DNA of 23,469 bases, taken from positions 1 to 23,469 of the forward strand of contig DBZV01000032.1 in the NCBI GenBank assembly GCA_002311865.1. Direction: 5' to 3'. How positions within the stretch are numbered: the first letter of the stretch is position 1; every line of letters begins with the position of its first letter. Under the pieces are notes generated by a model. It was not told where the DNA came from. It saw only the letters and a list, made by a program, of their open reading frames with translations, and made no database searches. Positions 21,190-23,469 of this stretch are shown piece by piece. Origin of the DNA: Dehalococcoidia bacterium UBA1151. GTDB lineage: Bacteria > Chloroflexota > Dehalococcoidia > Lucifugimonadales > Lucifugimonadaceae. Position numbers and translations under genes: made by a program.

Positions 21190-22737
21190 ATGAGGGCGAA
21201 TCCGATTCCAGAGACACCAGATCAGACGAATCCCGATAGTGGCGGCGTTGCCGAAGAGCGCCTTCTTGAAACACGCGTCCAGAAGGCCGCGAATCTGCGA
21301 GCGCGCGGAATTGATCCTTACCCCGCACGATTCAAGCCAACCGTGACGTCAATCAGAGCCGTTGCCCGCCTTGAAGCACGTGAAGCGAAATTGGGTGAGG
21401 GAGCGAAGACACGCAGCGTGACCATCGCCGGACGGGTGATGGCGCGACGCGGAATGGGCAAGGCAGCGTTCCTGGACATCAAGGACGCCGATGGCAAGAT
21501 CCAGGTCCATGCACGTCAAGACGTACTGGGCGCCGATTTCGCCATCCTGGATGATCTCGATATCGGCGATATTGTTGGCGTCAAAGGCCCGGTGTTTCGT
21601 ACGAGACGTGGTGAGCCAAGCGTTGAGGCGCGGTCATTCACCATGCTCACAAAAGCCGTCCGTGGGCTGCCTGACAAGTGGGCGGGACTCCAGGATATCG
21701 AGAAGCGATTCCGGCAGCGGGAGTTGGACTTGATCACCAACGACAGGTCGATGGCGCTGGTCCGAACCCGCTCAGCCATCGTGTCTGCCATCAGGCGTTT
21801 CATGGAAAAGCAGGATTTCATTGAGGTTGAGACGCCAGTGATGGTCAACGTGGCTGCTGGTGCCTCTGCGCAGCCGTTCCAAACGCACCACAACGCCCTC
21901 AATCGTGATCTCTACCTCCGAATCGCCACAGAACTGCATCTCAAGCGGCTTGTGGTGGGCGGTATCGACAGGGTCTTCGAGATTGGCCGCATATTCCGCA
22001 ATGAGGGCATCGATGCAGAACATAATCCCGAGTTCACCACGATCGAAAGCTACCAGGCGTACGCCGACTATAACGACGTAATGCAGATGGTTGAAGACCT
22101 CGTCTCATCGGTCGCACAAAGCGTTACAGGCTCAATGATTATTCCTTCACTGAATGAGTCAGAACCAGACATCGATCTGACGCCCCCGTGGCCGCGCCTT
22201 GATCTGCGTACCGAAATCATGAACCGAACCGGAATCGACTTCCTCAATGAGAATGAAGTCGAGTCTCTTTCGGGTGCCATGCGCGAACGCGGGATTCACG
22301 TCGAGGATGGCCTGCCGTGGGGGCGACTTCTCGATAAAGTGATCTCCGCCGAAGTGGAACCCCACCTGATCCAACCGGTGTTCCTGGTCGACTACCCAAC
22401 GGAGATGTCGCCGCTTGCCAAGCACAAGCCCGAAGATGATCGCATTGTTGAACGGTTTGAAGCGTTCGCCATTGGAACTGAGTTCGCCAACGCGTTCACG
22501 GAGTTGAACGACCCTGTGGAACAGCGCAAACGGTTCGAGGAACAGGAGAGACTGCGCCAGTCGTTTGGTGATGATGAGATGGACCGCCTTGATGAGGACT
22601 TCCTGGTCGCGATGGAGCACGGCATGCCGCCCGCGGGTGGATTGGGGCTTGGTATCGACCGGTTGTCGCTGCTGATCACCGGCGAACGAAGCATCAGGGA
22701 AGTCATCGCGTTTCCGCAGCTGAGACGTTTGGATTAG
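21190..22737 (+). CDS. lysS: Lysyl-tRNA synthetase (class II)
   Basis: A 515-residue class II lysyl-tRNA synthetase, charging tRNA-Lys in the cytoplasm. An N-terminal OB-fold anticodon-binding domain (about 76-155, with RGMGKAAFLDIKDADGKIQV) precedes the catalytic domain. Motif 1 lies near residues 205-216 (KQDFIEVETPVM), motif 2 near 264-291 (FEIGRIFRNEGIDAEHNPEF) and motif 3 near 482-500 (GGLGLGIDRLSLLITG). Length is close to the usual 490-510. The first 20 residues are low-complexity and variable; the ATG at 21190 lacks a Shine-Dalgarno, so an internal start is possible. serS follows after 18 bp, a plausible co-transcribed pair. Confidence 0.97.
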   Translation: MRANPIPETPDQTNPDSGGVAEERLLETRVQKAANLRARGIDPYPARFKPTVTSIRAVARLEAREAKLGEGAKTRSVTIAGRVMARRGMGKAAFLDIKDADGKIQVHARQDVLGADFAILDDLDIGDIVGVKGPVFRTRRGEPSVEARSFTMLTKAVRGLPDKWAGLQDIEKRFRQRELDLITNDRSMALVRTRSAIVSAIRRFMEKQDFIEVETPVMVNVAAGASAQPFQTHHNALNRDLYLRIATELHLKRLVVGGIDRVFEIGRIFRNEGIDAEHNPEFTTIESYQAYADYNDVMQMVEDLVSSVAQSVTGSMIIPSLNESEPDIDLTPPWPRLDLRTEIMNRTGIDFLNENEVESLSGAMRERGIHVEDGLPWGRLLDKVISAEVEPHLIQPVFLVDYPTEMSPLAKHKPEDDRIVERFEAFAIGTEFANAFTELNDPVEQRKRFEEQERLRQSFGDDEMDRLDEDFLVAMEHGMPPAGGLGLGIDRLSLLITGERSIREVIAFPQLRRLD

Positions 22738-22755
22738 TCCTGGGATCAATCATAA

Positions 22756-23469
22756 ATGCTCAACATTCAAAAGATTATTGAAGAGACAGATCACGTCAAA
22801 GAACGCCTGGCATCACGCGGCGAAGACGCGCCTATCGATGAGATCGTCGAGCTGGATGTCAGGCGCCGCGGTCTGATCGTAGATGTTGATGAGCTTCGAG
22901 GTCATCGAAACGAGACGAGCAAGGCCATCGGAGCCACCAAACAGAAGCCATCACCTGAGCAGATCGCGGAGATGCGGGAGGTTGGCAACCGCATCAAGCA
23001 AATTGAAGCCGATCTGCTCGAGACGGAAGAGTCGCTACGAGATCTCATGATCGTTCTGCCAAACCTGCCGCTGGACGATGTCCCGATCGGGCTGGATGAA
23101 TCGTCCAATGTCATTCTTGAGACCGTGGGTAAGGCGGACGAATCTGCCCCCGCGGTTGAGCCGCACTGGGACTCAGGACCGAGGCTAGGAATCATCAACC
23201 TGGAGGCTGGCGCTCGCATGTCCGGCGCTCGCTTCTTTGTGATGAGTGGAGCGGGCGCGCAGCTGCAGCGGGCGCTCACATCGTGGATGCTGGATGTCCA
23301 TGTCCGGGAGAACGGCTATACGGAGATCTCTCCCCCGCTACTGGTGAGAGAAGAGACGATGCTGGGCTCCGGCAACCTGCCAAAGTTCGCCAGCAACCTG
23401 TATCGCGATGACGAGTCGGGCCTCTGGCTCATCCCGACAGCTGAGGTGTCACTCAACGCGCTGCATGCG
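22756..23469 (+). CDS. serS: Seryl-tRNA synthetase, C-terminus cut by window edge
   Basis: The first 238 codons of seryl-tRNA synthetase, which charges tRNA-Ser and serves selenocysteine tRNA where present. The N-terminal tRNA-binding helical arm (about residues 25-110) contains RRRGLIVDVDELRGHRNETS and KAIGATKQKPSPEQI, the long antiparallel coiled coil of the family. The catalytic region then begins: RMSGARFFVMSGAGAQLQRA, motif 1 near YTEISPPLLV, and the TAE loop of serine recognition (LIPTAEVSLNAL) near the window edge. About 185 more residues, including motifs 2 and 3, would lie outside. The ATG lies 18 bp after lysS with no obvious Shine-Dalgarno, consistent with coupling. Confidence 0.97.
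   Translation, partial: MLNIQKIIEETDHVKERLASRGEDAPIDEIVELDVRRRGLIVDVDELRGHRNETSKAIGATKQKPSPEQIAEMREVGNRIKQIEADLLETEESLRDLMIVLPNLPLDDVPIGLDESSNVILETVGKADESAPAVEPHWDSGPRLGIINLEAGARMSGARFFVMSGAGAQLQRALTSWMLDVHVRENGYTEISPPLLVREETMLGSGNLPKFASNLYRDDESGLWLIPTAEVSLNALHA

Noticed and set aside
22159..22749. 196-codon minus-strand ORF opposite lysS
   Set aside because: lysS class II motifs occupy the same bases; no support for the antisense frame.

Overview
The window is ordinary-looking, moderately GC-rich bacterial chromosome: no rRNA, tRNA, CRISPR array, insertion sequence or phage gene was seen. Gene content (luciferase-like flavin monooxygenase, SDR, cytosolic sulfatase, DinB-fold enzymes, a DUF1800-DUF1501-NHL cassette, a ceramidase-like hydrolase) fits a heterotrophic Chloroflexota bacterium, possibly of the SAR202/Dehalococcoidia type. 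That placement is inferred from gene families and style, not from a marker gene.

Layout. 1-1529 (minus): a flavin-dependent oxidoreductase followed by an MBL-fold hydrolase cut by the window edge. 1680-2465 (plus): an NAD-type SDR. 2474-5788 (minus): a tight four-gene unit, sulfatase, DinB-fold protein, methyltransferase, HAD phosphatase. 5869-6631 (plus): a FitA/VapB-VapC toxin-antitoxin pair with its own promoter, a triple direct repeat and a hairpin terminator. 6790-9256: a DUF6941-type protein (minus), about 500 bp without a gene, a second DinB-fold gene (plus) and a D-2-hydroxyacid dehydrogenase (minus). 9375-10070 (plus): an RluB/RsuA-type pseudouridine synthase.

10067-15057 (minus) is the most unusual part, apparently one six-gene operon: small coiled-coil protein, two multi-span membrane proteins resembling histidine-kinase sensor domains with no kinase attached, a PspA-like coiled-coil protein, a histidine kinase of the same sensor family, and a NarL/LuxR-type response regulator. 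The kinase frame is broken by two in-frame stops and one frameshift, while its catalytic motifs are preserved. My reading, an inference, is an envelope-sensing system loosely analogous to Lia/Psp.

15300-16697 (plus): ceramidase-like hydrolase. 16700-17313 (minus): a tiny antitoxin-tail-like ORF and a small membrane protein. 17472-21082 (plus): the DUF1800-DUF1501-NHL cassette. 21190-23469 (plus): lysS and the 5' part of serS.

Two genes (DinB-fold at 7742, DUF1501 at 18926) have family-conserved N-termini extending upstream of the first usable ATG, with a Shine-Dalgarno-like sequence before a codon one base away from ATG (ACG and ATC). Together with the three kinase lesions, these five single-base-scale anomalies raise the question whether they are true mutations, unusual initiation, or consensus errors in the assembly.
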